DNA from: Verrucomicrobiota bacterium | GTDB lineage: Bacteria > Verrucomicrobiota > Verrucomicrobiia > Chthoniobacterales > UBA10450 | Direction of reading: 5' to 3' | DNA length: 64,000 nt | Assembly: GCA_003219695.1 (NCBI GenBank) | Contig: QHQA01000014.1 | Span: forward strand, 26,081-90,080 | Shown: piece after piece, positions 25,609 through 34,257 of the stretch | How the letters are laid out: each line of letters starts with the position of its first letter | Position numbering within the stretch: the first letter of the stretch is position 1 | Position numbers and translations under genes: made by a program | The notes under the pieces: model-generated | What the model saw: only the letters and a program-made list of their open reading frames with translations | The model's database searches: none | Told to the model about the DNA's origin: nothing

Positions 25609-27227
25609 AGGAATACGATTTCGTCGTGATCGGCAGCGGTATCGCCGGTCTCAGCTTTGCGTTGAAAGCAGCAAAGCACGGCTCTGTAGCGGTCATCACG
25701 AAACGCAAAGCCGCCGACACAAACACCGCGTGGGCGCAGGGCGGAATCGCGTGCGTGACCAGCGAGGAGGATTCGTTTGAGCTGCACGTGCGCGACACGC
25801 TTCAGGCCGGCGCAGGGCTTTGTGACGAAGCGGTCGTGCGCACGATCGTGACGGAAGGGCCGGAGCGCATCCGCGAACTGGCAGAGCTTGGCGTGCATTT
25901 CGATGAGCGCGAGGTCTCAGGCCATCGTGAGTCCGCCACAGGACGGATTCGCCGAGGCGAACTTGATCTGGGCAAAGAGGGCGGCCATTCGAAACGGCGC
26001 GTGCTGCACGTGCGCGACGCGACCGGCAAGGAGATCGAGGACGCTTTGCTGCGCGAGTTGGGACGGCAATCAAATGTCCAGCTGCTGGAAAATCATATGG
26101 CGGTGGATTTGATCACCGCGGCCAAGCTAGGTTTCGCGAGCGAGGATCGTTGCCTCGGGATCTATGTGCTGGATGAAAAAACCGGAGACGTAGAAACGAT
26201 CCGATCGGACCGGATCGTGCTCGCGACCGGCGGTTGCGGCAAAGTTTATTTATACACGACGAATCCGGACATCGCGACTGGAGACGGCGTGGCAATGGCA
26301 TGGCGCGCAGGCGTAAAGATCGCGAACATGGAATTTATTCAGTTTCATCCCACCTGCCTTTTTCATCCCCAGGCGAAATCATTTCTCATTTCCGAAGCGG
26401 TTCGCGGTGAAGGCGGCATCTTGCGTAACGACCGCGGCGAAGATTTCATGAAGCGCTACGATCCGCGTGGCTCGCTGGCGCCGCGAGACATCGTTGCCCG
26501 CGCAATCGATGCAGAGATCAAACGCTCAGGCGCGAAATGTGTTTTCCTCGATATCACGCACAGGTCCCCGGAATTTGTTCGTGAGCGTTTCCCGCACATT
26601 TACCAGACGTGCCTGCGGTTCGGTATCGACATGTCGAAACAAGCGATCCCCGTTGTGCCGGCCGCCCATTATCAATGCGGTGGAATCAACACAGATGTGA
26701 ACGGTGTGACCAGTTTGCCCGGGGTTTATGCGATTGGCGAAGTCGGGTGCACCGGCATGCACGGAGCAAACCGGCTTGCGAGCAACTCGCTGCTGGAAGG
26801 GTTAGTGGTGGCGCATCGCGCCGTGGCGGCTGCCCTGCAGACGCGACCGGCGCGAAAACAGAAAATCGCGCTGCCTGAATGGCAATCAGGAAATGTCCAG
26901 GACGTCGATGAAATGGTCGTGATCTATCATAACTGGGACGAGATCAGACGCCTGATGTGGGATTACGTGGGAATTGTGCGCACGGACAAGCGGCTGCAGC
27001 GCGCCAGCGCGCGGCTGCGAAATCTCCAGCGCGAAATCCGCGAGTTCTATTGGAACTTCAAAGTATCCGTTGACCTGCTGGAGCTGCGCAATCTCGCCGC
27101 AGTAGCTGCTCTGATTGTCGATTCAGCATTGTGCCGCAAAGAAAGCCGCGGTCTCCATTACACCTTGGATTATCCCAACCCCGATGATGGCCAATTCAGG
27201 CGAGATACATTGCTCAGCCGCAACTGA
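25605..27227 (+). CDS. nadB: L-aspartate oxidase
   Basis: 540 aa; FVVIGSGIAGLSFAL, NTAWAQGGIACV, EGGHSKRRVLHVRDATG, GEVGCTGMHGANRLASNSLLEGLV. Confidence 0.95.
   Translation: MKEYDFVVIGSGIAGLSFALKAAKHGSVAVITKRKAADTNTAWAQGGIACVTSEEDSFELHVRDTLQAGAGLCDEAVVRTIVTEGPERIRELAELGVHFDEREVSGHRESATGRIRRGELDLGKEGGHSKRRVLHVRDATGKEIEDALLRELGRQSNVQLLENHMAVDLITAAKLGFASEDRCLGIYVLDEKTGDVETIRSDRIVLATGGCGKVYLYTTNPDIATGDGVAMAWRAGVKIANMEFIQFHPTCLFHPQAKSFLISEAVRGEGGILRNDRGEDFMKRYDPRGSLAPRDIVARAIDAEIKRSGAKCVFLDITHRSPEFVRERFPHIYQTCLRFGIDMSKQAIPVVPAAHYQCGGINTDVNGVTSLPGVYAIGEVGCTGMHGANRLASNSLLEGLVVAHRAVAAALQTRPARKQKIALPEWQSGNVQDVDEMVVIYHNWDEIRRLMWDYVGIVRTDKRLQRASARLRNLQREIREFYWNFKVSVDLLELRNLAAVAALIVDSALCRKESRGLHYTLDYPNPDDGQFRRDTLLSRN
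25931..25966. repeat. repeat GTCCGCCACAGGACGGATTCGCCGAGGCGAACTTGA inside nadB
   Basis: Second copy at 57748-57783 differing at one base; contains hairpin TTCGCCGAGGCGAA. Confidence 0.9.
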
Positions 27228-27310
27228 ATTGGGAACGAAGGCAATATTAGCTCCGAAAAATTGTCTTGCCTGATTGCCGGTGATCGGATAGAAGATGCCG
27301 GCGATTTAAG

Positions 27311-28150
27311 ATGAGGAGATTTCTCGCGGCTTGTTTCAGTTTGGCGATTGCTGCCGCCCCGAAAGCTTTCGGGGATGAACAATCCACTTCTCCTTACGCG
27401 ACTGCGGCGGATTTTGCCAAGTACGCAATGAAGCTGCGTGAGCAGGCATTGCTCAAAGTGGAACCGCAGGTTTTTATCCCTACCAGTTCCCACCCGGCGA
27501 TACAGCGTTACCCGTGGAAAATGAGTATTGTGACCACGGTGTTTTGGGTTGGCGAACAGGCCGGAGGCAACAATCCAGTGCCAAACTACAGGAGTTCGTG
27601 GGACTTGAATTGGTCGGACAACTACGGCGGAACCGATAATCCTGATCCGAGCTCACGGCGCAATTACATTCCAATCGCTTTCGTCCCGCATCAAAATCCC
27701 TTCTACTGCGCGTTGCCGTACAACGATGTCACGCACGGCCAGTTCAAACCGGAAGCGCCGCTGGTGATTCCCTGGTTCAAACAAACCTACACTGCGCCGG
27801 GGCAATCGGTGTGTCGCCACCACTGGGTGGCCATTCGCAAAGGTAATCGCACTTGTTATGCGCAATGGGAGGATTGCGGCCCATTCCGCACAGATCATTT
27901 CCAATACGTCTTTGGAAACGAGCGCCCCAAGCCGAACCTGAACCATGGGGCCGGGCTGGATGTTTCGCCGGCCGTGCGCGATTACCTGGGACTGGCGCCG
28001 ACTGACGTGACTGACTGGCAATTTGTCGAAGTCCGTGACGTGCCCCCCGGTCCGTGGCGAAGCTACGGCGAAAACAATCACTTCGTCATTGCGCGCCGCC
28101 AGAGCGAGCAGAAGCTGGCAGCGGGCGGCACAGGCGCCGCGAAAAAGTAG
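27311..28150 (+). CDS. exported hypothetical protein
   Basis: 279 aa, signal peptide MRRFLAACFSLAIAAAPKAFG; no family recognised. Confidence 0.65.
   Translation: MRRFLAACFSLAIAAAPKAFGDEQSTSPYATAADFAKYAMKLREQALLKVEPQVFIPTSSHPAIQRYPWKMSIVTTVFWVGEQAGGNNPVPNYRSSWDLNWSDNYGGTDNPDPSSRRNYIPIAFVPHQNPFYCALPYNDVTHGQFKPEAPLVIPWFKQTYTAPGQSVCRHHWVAIRKGNRTCYAQWEDCGPFRTDHFQYVFGNERPKPNLNHGAGLDVSPAVRDYLGLAPTDVTDWQFVEVRDVPPGPWRSYGENNHFVIARRQSEQKLAAGGTGAAKK
27357..27374. repeat. perfect 18-bp palindrome CCCCGAAAGCTTTCGGGG in the signal-peptide region
   Basis: Self-reverse-complementary. Confidence 0.7.
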
Positions 28151-28287
28151 GCGACCTTTCTTGAAGTAAGAACTACGCCATCGCGGAGATGGCGGTTCAA
28201 ATAAATTTGGAGAGGCAGGCGAAGGTACAAGTGATGGGCTTCCACCTGGCACGAAGTCGCCTTGGCGAAGGCGGCAGCCTTCACTTT

Positions 28288-29388
28288 TTAGCGGGACGGC
28301 TGCCCGAGCCGTCCTTCATTGGAAACGATCGCGATTCCCCACGGACCATCGCCGACTTTGATCCGGCGCAGTTCTTTGTGCGATTTTGGATCGACAACGG
28401 AGACGTCGTTTGAGGCGCCGTTTGCAGTGTAAAGCTTCGAGCCGCTGGGATCGAGCGCGATTCCCCAGGCGCGATTTCCAACAGGAATCATTGCAATAAT
28501 CGACTCCCCACCCTCCTCCTCTCCTCGCGTGGAGAGGAGAGGCGACCGTTGTCCGTTGATCTTTTGGGTGTCGATGATGGCGACCGCGTTTCCGCGACCC
28601 GTGGAGACGTAAAGTTCTTTGCCATCTTTGGAAATCGCGGTGCCCATCGGCAGCGAGCCTGTTGGCAATTGGATTTTCGACATTAGCTTGTGCGACTTCG
28701 CATCGATAATGGCGACGTAGCCGCCGTTTTCACACGCGGCGTATGCACGCGAGCCGTCCGGCAGAAATGCAACCGAACGCGGCCGGCCACCGGTGTCGAT
28801 TTTTGCGAGCACACGCTGTTGATCGGGGTCGATCGCGAATACTTCGCCTTTTGCTTCGCAGGTGACATACACCTCGCCGTTGCTCGGATTAACTCCGACG
28901 CCTTCCGGCTCGTCCGAGACTTTTATTTTGCCACGCGATTGCCCGGAATCCAAATCGACGATCGACGCGCTGGCTTCGTCTTCATTCGCGATGAACGCGA
29001 ATTTTCCGTCCCTGGAAATCGCGAATTGTTCAGGGTCCGAGCCGACATGCCAGCGATCGATCAACTTCCGCGCTGCGACGTCGATTACAGCAAGACCATC
29101 CGCGCGTTTGTCTGCAGGCGCGCGGCTTTCGTCCACGCCGGGCGCCATTCGCGGCGAGCCGCTCAAGGTCACAAACAGCCGTTTCCCATCGGGCGCGGCG
29201 TGAATGCCGCGCGGCCGTTTGCCCACTGGAAAAGTTGCAACTGCGGCATCCGTCGTCCCGTCAATCACCGTGACGTCGCCCGATCGTTCGTTGCTCACAA
29301 ACACGAGGTAGTTCTGCGCTTCGGCACGGACGACGAGCACCAGGCTCATGGCCACAGTCGCGTTAATCGCGAAAAACTTAAATTTCAT
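28288..29388 (-). CDS. YVTN-family beta-propeller protein (cytochrome D1-like/NHL-type 40-residue repeats)
   Basis: NERSGDVTVIDGTTDAAVATFPVGKRPRGIHAAPDG; start MKFKFFAINATVAMSLVLVVRAEAQ. Confidence 0.88.
   Translation of the reverse strand: MKFKFFAINATVAMSLVLVVRAEAQNYLVFVSNERSGDVTVIDGTTDAAVATFPVGKRPRGIHAAPDGKRLFVTLSGSPRMAPGVDESRAPADKRADGLAVIDVAARKLIDRWHVGSDPEQFAISRDGKFAFIANEDEASASIVDLDSGQSRGKIKVSDEPEGVGVNPSNGEVYVTCEAKGEVFAIDPDQQRVLAKIDTGGRPRSVAFLPDGSRAYAACENGGYVAIIDAKSHKLMSKIQLPTGSLPMGTAISKDGKELYVSTGRGNAVAIIDTQKINGQRSPLLSTRGEEEGGESIIAMIPVGNRAWGIALDPSGSKLYTANGASNDVSVVDPKSHKELRRIKVGDGPWGIAIVSNEGRLGQPSR
28505..28545. repeat. palindromic insert CCTCTCCTC-GCGTGGA-GAGGAGAGG within the YVTN gene
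   Basis: 9-bp stem hairpin; encodes GQRSPLLSTRGEEEGGESI between propeller blades. Confidence 0.6.
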
Positions 29389-29442
29389 GCGCTGCCCAGA
29401 TACATCTCGTCCATCTGCGAAGCAACGCCTTTCGCGCTTGCG

Positions 29443-29488
29443 TTGTAGCCGGGATCGGTGATCCCGGCATGGACGTGCCCGACTACAA
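29443..29488. repeat. REP-like element TTGTAGCCGGGATCGGTGATCCCGGCATGGACGTGCCCGACTACAA
   Basis: Palindromic arms; the 25-bp core is repeated inverted at 30017-30041; supplies RAYT stop codon. Confidence 0.88.
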
Positions 29489-29917
29489 GGCCAGCGACTC
29501 GATCTCACCCTGGAATGGCCAGTCCTCCGACTTCTTGACCAATCCAGCCCGCACCGGATTTTCTTTCACGTAGTCCCACTTCTGGCTGTAGCTCTCGGTT
29601 GAGCGCAAAACGTGGTCGAAGAACTCCTCATGCCAAACTCTTCCAGCAACGTTCAGCTCGCGCGCCATTCGCTTACTGCTCCACTCCTTCCATTTCTGCA
29701 TAAAGATTGGCAGCGGTTTGGAATCTAGTTCCGCCCGGCTAAAGAAATGCACATGTTCAGGCATGATGACGTAGCGCCCAATCGCCCATCCATGCCGACC
29801 ATGCGCCTTGCACCATTCCTCTACGAGTATCGCTGCAACCTCGTTAGACGCCAGAATCGCTCGTCGTCCGAAGATGCATGTAGTGACGAAATAAATCGGC
29901 CAATCGATCCAGATGCA
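29483..29917 (-). pseudogene. REP-associated tyrosine transposase (RAYT, Y1/HUH IS200-like), start codon not identifiable
   Basis: Track ORF 29483..29764 (MPEHVHFFSRAELDSK...GRVWHEEFFDHVLRSTESYSQKWDYVKENPVRAGLVKKSEDWPFQG). Reading upstream in the same frame adds IDWPIYFVTTCIFGRRAILASNEVAAILVEEWCKAHGRHGWAIGRYVI, with no ATG before a TAA at 29918-29920. HVH = HUH motif; Y of YVKENPVRAGL = catalytic Tyr. Confidence 0.85.
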
Positions 29918-29952
29918 TTAGAGCCGGCGCAGATGTTTGTGCACTCGCTCAT

Positions 29953-30041
29953 TTGTAGCTGGCATCGGCGATGCCGGCCAGCTTGAATCTTGTAATCGAG
30001 CCCGACAGTCGCCCGACCGGGATCACCGATCCCGGCTACAA
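29953..30041. repeat. BIME-like pair of REPs (TTGTAGCTGGCATCGGCGATGCCGGCCAGC ... CCGGGATCACCGATCCCGGCTACAA)
   Basis: Inverted copy of the 29443 REP core lies on the other side of the RAYT. Confidence 0.88.
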
Positions 30042-30081
30042 CAGCTTGCTCGCTCGTGACAAGTATTGGACGTTTCCTTCC

Positions 30082-31152
30082 ATGCATCCGCACGACAAGC
30101 TTTTCATTCCCGGGCCCGTTGAAGTATCAGAGAAAACATGGGCGGCGTTTTCGCGTCCGATGATTGGACATCGCAGCGAAGATTTTAAAAATCTTTACCG
30201 GGCGATACATCCGAAGCTCCAGATGTTGTTCGGAACGAAGCAGCCGGTGTTCCTTTCCACTTCCTCGGCGTGGGGCGTGATGGAAGCTTCCATTCGCAAC
30301 CTGGTCGATCGCGGCGTGCTTTGCTGCATGTGCGGCGCGTTCTCGGATAAATGGTTCGACGTGGCGAAGCGCTGCGGGAAAAACGCAGAGCCGCTGCGAG
30401 TGGAATGGGGAAAACATATCGACCCAAACGACGTCGATCGACAATTGGCGACTGGAAAGTTCGACACCGTCACATTGACACACAGTGAAACCTCGACCGG
30501 TGTCATGAATCCGCTGGGAGAAATTTGCTCTGTTCTCGCCAAGCATCCCGATGTCGCGCTCATCGTCGATACCGTTTCGTCGTTCTCCGGAGTCAAGATC
30601 GATATGGATGCGCTCGGGATCGATGTGATGCTCACCGGCGCGCAAAAAGCGCTGGCACTGCCACCGGGTTTTTCATTGTTTTCCGTTTCACAGAGCGCGT
30701 TCGCGCGAGCGGAAAAGGTTCCGAATCGCGGATTTTATTTTGATTTCCTGGAGTTCAGAAAAGAACAGGCGGAATGGCTGACACCGAGCACGCCAAGCAT
30801 CGCGCACATCCACGCGTTGCAATCGAAGCTCGACGAAATTTTCGACGAAGGCTTGGAGGCGCGCTTTGCTCGTCACGCGCGCACGAACGCGCTCGTGCAC
30901 GAGTGGGTGCGCCGCACCGGATTCGAATTTTTCGCCGAGGAAGGATTCCGCTCAAAGACGCTTACCTGCGTGAAAAACAACAAGGGCATCGACGTGCTCG
31001 AGCTCGCGCGGAAGCTGCGCGAGAAACATCATTTGGTGATCGATCCCGGTTACGGAAAGATTCGAGGTCAAACCTTCCGCCTCTCAAACATGGGCGACGA
31101 AACGGATGATACCGTCTCGCATTTGCTCACGTGCCTTGATGATGTTCTATAG
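30082..31152 (+). CDS. class V aminotransferase (alanine/serine--glyoxylate aminotransferase-like)
   Basis: MHPHDKLFIPGPVEVS, MIGHRSEDFKNLY, VDTVSSFSGVKIDMDALGIDVMLTGAQKALALPPG. ORF opens upstream (29971) inside the REP; start likely 30082. Confidence 0.9.
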   Translation: MHPHDKLFIPGPVEVSEKTWAAFSRPMIGHRSEDFKNLYRAIHPKLQMLFGTKQPVFLSTSSAWGVMEASIRNLVDRGVLCCMCGAFSDKWFDVAKRCGKNAEPLRVEWGKHIDPNDVDRQLATGKFDTVTLTHSETSTGVMNPLGEICSVLAKHPDVALIVDTVSSFSGVKIDMDALGIDVMLTGAQKALALPPGFSLFSVSQSAFARAEKVPNRGFYFDFLEFRKEQAEWLTPSTPSIAHIHALQSKLDEIFDEGLEARFARHARTNALVHEWVRRTGFEFFAEEGFRSKTLTCVKNNKGIDVLELARKLREKHHLVIDPGYGKIRGQTFRLSNMGDETDDTVSHLLTCLDDVL

Positions 31153-31180
31153 CGCGGTTCACCCCCACGCTGTTCAGTTC

Positions 31181-31324
31181 TCTGGGGAGCACAGGCTGCC
31201 AGCCTGTTGTTGCCGGCAACCCTGCCGGCAACACGTTTTCACGCTTGATTTTGCCAGCATGAGAGAATTACCCGGTCTCGGCAAGCTGCCGAGACCTACA
31301 GGCTGGCAGCCTGTGCTCCCCAGA
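31181..31324. repeat. ~144-bp BIME-like element, copy 2
   Basis: TCTGGGGAGCACAGGCTGCCAGCCTGT ... ACAGGCTGGCAGCCTGTGCTCCCCAGA; inner hairpins in reversed order relative to copy 1. Confidence 0.9.
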
Positions 31325-31399
31325 ACGAGATCTGCACGCGCGAGTGACATGCGATCATTTTGCTCAAGCAGCATCACCACGTAGCTTCATTGAGCGTCC

Positions 31400-32419
31400 A
31401 TGGCAGCAATAGAAGCTAACAAGTTAACCAAGGTCTATCGCACCTACCGCAAAGAGCGTGGTCTTTGGGGCGCGATGAAGGGACTTTTGTGGCGACGCTA
31501 CGATGAAACGCGAGCAGCGGACCAGGTCACATTTCAAATCGATGAAGGCGAGTTTGTCGGCTTTCTCGGTCCCAACGGCGCGGGGAAAACGACTGTGCTC
31601 AAAATGCTTTCCGGGTTACTCAACCCGACTTCGGGTGACGCGCGCGTGCTGGGCTTTGTTCCATGGGAAAGACGCAACGAGATGAAGCGGCAGTTCAGTC
31701 TGCTGATGGGACAAAAGAATGCGCTCTGGTGGGACCTACCGGCGCAGGAATCGCTGGAGCTCAACCGCGCCATCTACGGAATCGAGCGCGCTCGGTTCGA
31801 AAAGGTCGTGGATGGATTATCGGACCTTTTGGAAGTGCGGGACAAAATGAATGTGATGGTGCGCGAGCTTTCCCTGGGCGAGCGCATGAAGATGGAGTTG
31901 ATCGCCGCGCTGATTCACGAGCCGCGCGTGCTCTTTTTAGATGAACCGACAATCGGCCTCGACGTGGTCAGTCAAAAACGGGTGCGCGAGTTTTTGCGAA
32001 TTTACAACGAGCAACATCACATCGTGACATTGCTCACCAGCCATTACATGCAGGATATCCAGGAGCTGTGCGACCGCGTGCTGGTGATCGATCACGGCAA
32101 AATCTTTTTTGACGGGCCACTTGCAGAAATCGTGGATCGCTTTTCCGGATACAAAATCCTCAGTCTTACTTTTGAAAAGGAGGGAAAGCGCGACCTCTCC
32201 GCATTTGGCGAAGTGACTGAGCAAACGCCGGTTTCGGTGCAATTGAGAGTTCCGCGCGCCAAAGTCACCGAAACCTGTCGGCAATTGCTCGAAGCCTGCG
32301 ATGTGAGCGACATCAACGTGCAGGAAGTGCCGGTGGAAGAGGTGATCCGCCAACTGTTCGGGGAACGGCAGGAAACTGGTCGCGCGGTTGATCTCGCTAT
32401 GGCAGAAGCTTCGCGCTAA
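31400..32419 (+). CDS. ABC-2 type transporter ATP-binding protein
   Basis: FLGPNGAGKTTVLKMLSGL, LSLGERMKMELIAALIHEPRVLFLDEPTIGLD. Confidence 0.93.
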   Translation: MAAIEANKLTKVYRTYRKERGLWGAMKGLLWRRYDETRAADQVTFQIDEGEFVGFLGPNGAGKTTVLKMLSGLLNPTSGDARVLGFVPWERRNEMKRQFSLLMGQKNALWWDLPAQESLELNRAIYGIERARFEKVVDGLSDLLEVRDKMNVMVRELSLGERMKMELIAALIHEPRVLFLDEPTIGLDVVSQKRVREFLRIYNEQHHIVTLLTSHYMQDIQELCDRVLVIDHGKIFFDGPLAEIVDRFSGYKILSLTFEKEGKRDLSAFGEVTEQTPVSVQLRVPRAKVTETCRQLLEACDVSDINVQEVPVEEVIRQLFGERQETGRAVDLAMAEASR

Positions 32420-32437
32420 GACGGGACGGGGAACAAC

Positions 32438-32530
32438 TCACAACGCTCAACGCCCAACACTCAACATTCAATTCAGACGCCACCAGATGGACGTTGGGAG
32501 TTGAGCGTTGGACTTTGGACGTTGGATTGA
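32438..32530. repeat. heptamer-type repeat tract (caacgctcaacgcccaacactcaac...gttgggagttgagcgttggactttggacgttgg)
   Basis: Same sequence family as 17157-17196. Confidence 0.85.
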
Positions 32531-33390
32531 ATCTGCCCGGAAATTACATCCGCAAAACTCGGCAGGATGCTCGTTTCCATCGCATCGGCGAATGTCGGAT
32601 ACTGCGGTGTCCAGCCCAGGCGACGCAGCTTTGCGTTGCTCACGCGTTTGTTACCGTCCCCGCGCTTGCGTTGACCGGTTAGCTTTCCGATTGGCGGCAG
32701 CGGGCGATTCAATCTCTGCGCCAGCCAGCCGTAGCATTCGCTTTGCAGAATCGGCTGGTCGTCAACCACGTTGTAAATCTGTACGCCCTCCGCTCTTCGG
32801 CTCAACAAAAGGAAAAGTGCGGATGCGATGTCGTCCCGGTGCACTTGATTAACGTAGCGATCGTTTTCCGGATCAATGACTGCAGTGCCGTTCAGAAATT
32901 TACTTAAAAGCGCAGAGCGTCCCGGCCCGTAAATGCCGGCGAGCCGCGCGACGATGCCGCCGCGGTCGAGCACCAGCGTTTCCGTTTCAAGCAGGATTCG
33001 ACCGGTCTCGCGCGCGGGTTTCGTCTCGCTCTCTTCCGTGACCCACGAGCCATCGCGTTGCGCATAGACGCTGGTACTGCTCGTGAACAGCGCTTTCGAT
33101 CCGGGAAATATTTCGAGAAGATTGCGCGCACCGTTGAAATAAACCTGGCGATAAACATCGGCATCCCCGCCGCGTGAACTGGCGCAATGGATCACTGCAT
33201 CGAACGATCCTGCGTATTCATGAGCGAGTTGCGAGATATCGACATTGCGCACGAGATACGGCCTCACTGCCATTGCCGCTGCGGATTCCGGAGACCGAGT
33301 CCAACCTTCCACTGTCCAGCCTGCGGCATGGAATAGGTCGGCTGCCGCCTGGCCGACGTAACCACATCCAGCGATTAAAATTCGCGGCAT
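32473..33390 (-). CDS. NAD-dependent epimerase/dehydratase family protein
   Basis: MPRILIAGCGYVGQAAADLF, FTSSTSVYAQ; C-terminus (SNVQSPTLNSQRPSGGV) encoded by repeat. Confidence 0.85.
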   Translation of the reverse strand: MPRILIAGCGYVGQAAADLFHAAGWTVEGWTRSPESAAAMAVRPYLVRNVDISQLAHEYAGSFDAVIHCASSRGGDADVYRQVYFNGARNLLEIFPGSKALFTSSTSVYAQRDGSWVTEESETKPARETGRILLETETLVLDRGGIVARLAGIYGPGRSALLSKFLNGTAVIDPENDRYVNQVHRDDIASALFLLLSRRAEGVQIYNVVDDQPILQSECYGWLAQRLNRPLPPIGKLTGQRKRGDGNKRVSNAKLRRLGWTPQYPTFADAMETSILPSFADVISGQIQSNVQSPTLNSQRPSGGV

Positions 33391-33402
33391 TGCTTCAGGC
33401 GC

Positions 33403-34128
33403 TCACTTCGCTGCGGCCGCGATTTCAATTTCTCCAAAGACGTTTTTCTGGATTGCCCGTACTTGTTTGAGACGAATCAGCTCCAGCAGCGCGAGAAACG
33501 TCACGACTACTTCTACGCGCGACACGACAGCTCCAAACAAGTCGGAAAAGCGGATCCGATTACCACTTGCAACGTGCTGTAAAATCGCGTCGATCTTCTC
33601 CGAAACGCTAAAGCGCTCGCCAAAAATTTCCTGCACGTCCTGTCGCGCTTCGATTCGTTTCATCACCGTTTGGAAAGCGCTGATCAGTTGGAAAATTCCA
33701 ACTTCGCCCAAGCGCAACGGTTCCTGCAGAGCCGCGGACGCGCCGCTTTCACGCGCAAAGATTTTTTCCTGTTCCAGCGCGCGCAGATGCAATTCGGCCG
33801 CAGCTTCCTTGAACTTCTTGTACTCGATCAGTTGGCGGATTAATTCCCAGCGGGGATCCTCCTCCCCCGCGTCCTCTTCGGGCGGCTGTTGGTCGAGTGG
33901 CAGCAGGCTGCGGCTCATCAAGTAAATAAGGTTGGCCGCCATCACGACAAATTCGCCGGCAAGGTCGATGTTCAGCTCCTTGAATGCCTGAAGATACTCG
34001 AGGTACTGGCTGGTGATGCGTTCGAGCGAAATGTCGTAGATATCGATCTCGTCCTGCTTGATCAGGTAAAGCAGCAGATCGAGCGGGCCTTCGAAGACCT
34101 CCAGCTTGACCTTGTAATCGGCTTCCAT
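33403..34128 (-). CDS. scpA: segregation and condensation protein A
   Basis: MEADYKVKLEVFEGPLDLLLYLIKQDEIDIYDISLERITSQYLEYL. Confidence 0.95.
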   Translation of the reverse strand: MEADYKVKLEVFEGPLDLLLYLIKQDEIDIYDISLERITSQYLEYLQAFKELNIDLAGEFVVMAANLIYLMSRSLLPLDQQPPEEDAGEEDPRWELIRQLIEYKKFKEAAAELHLRALEQEKIFARESGASAALQEPLRLGEVGIFQLISAFQTVMKRIEARQDVQEIFGERFSVSEKIDAILQHVASGNRIRFSDLFGAVVSRVEVVVTFLALLELIRLKQVRAIQKNVFGEIEIAAAAK

Positions 34129-34202
34129 CTGTCGCGCCGGCCAGTTTAAACAACCGATGGCCAAAGTAAATCGCGTGGCCAGAATCAGTCGCGGGAGCGC
34201 GC

Positions 34203-34228
34203 GGCGCGCCCGGCGGTCGCACCCTACT
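34203..34228. repeat. GGCGCGCCCGGCGGTCGCRCCCTA repeat (also 10963-10989, 54690-54715, and in rnr 40302-40337)
   Basis: Near-identical core in three intergenic sites. Confidence 0.8.
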
Positions 34229-34257
34229 AGGGTGTGCTTGTACCTTTGCTCCTAGCG

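Noticed and set aside
28690-29448. 252-aa plus-strand ORF over the YVTN gene
   Set aside because: Antisense of a signal-peptide-bearing propeller protein.
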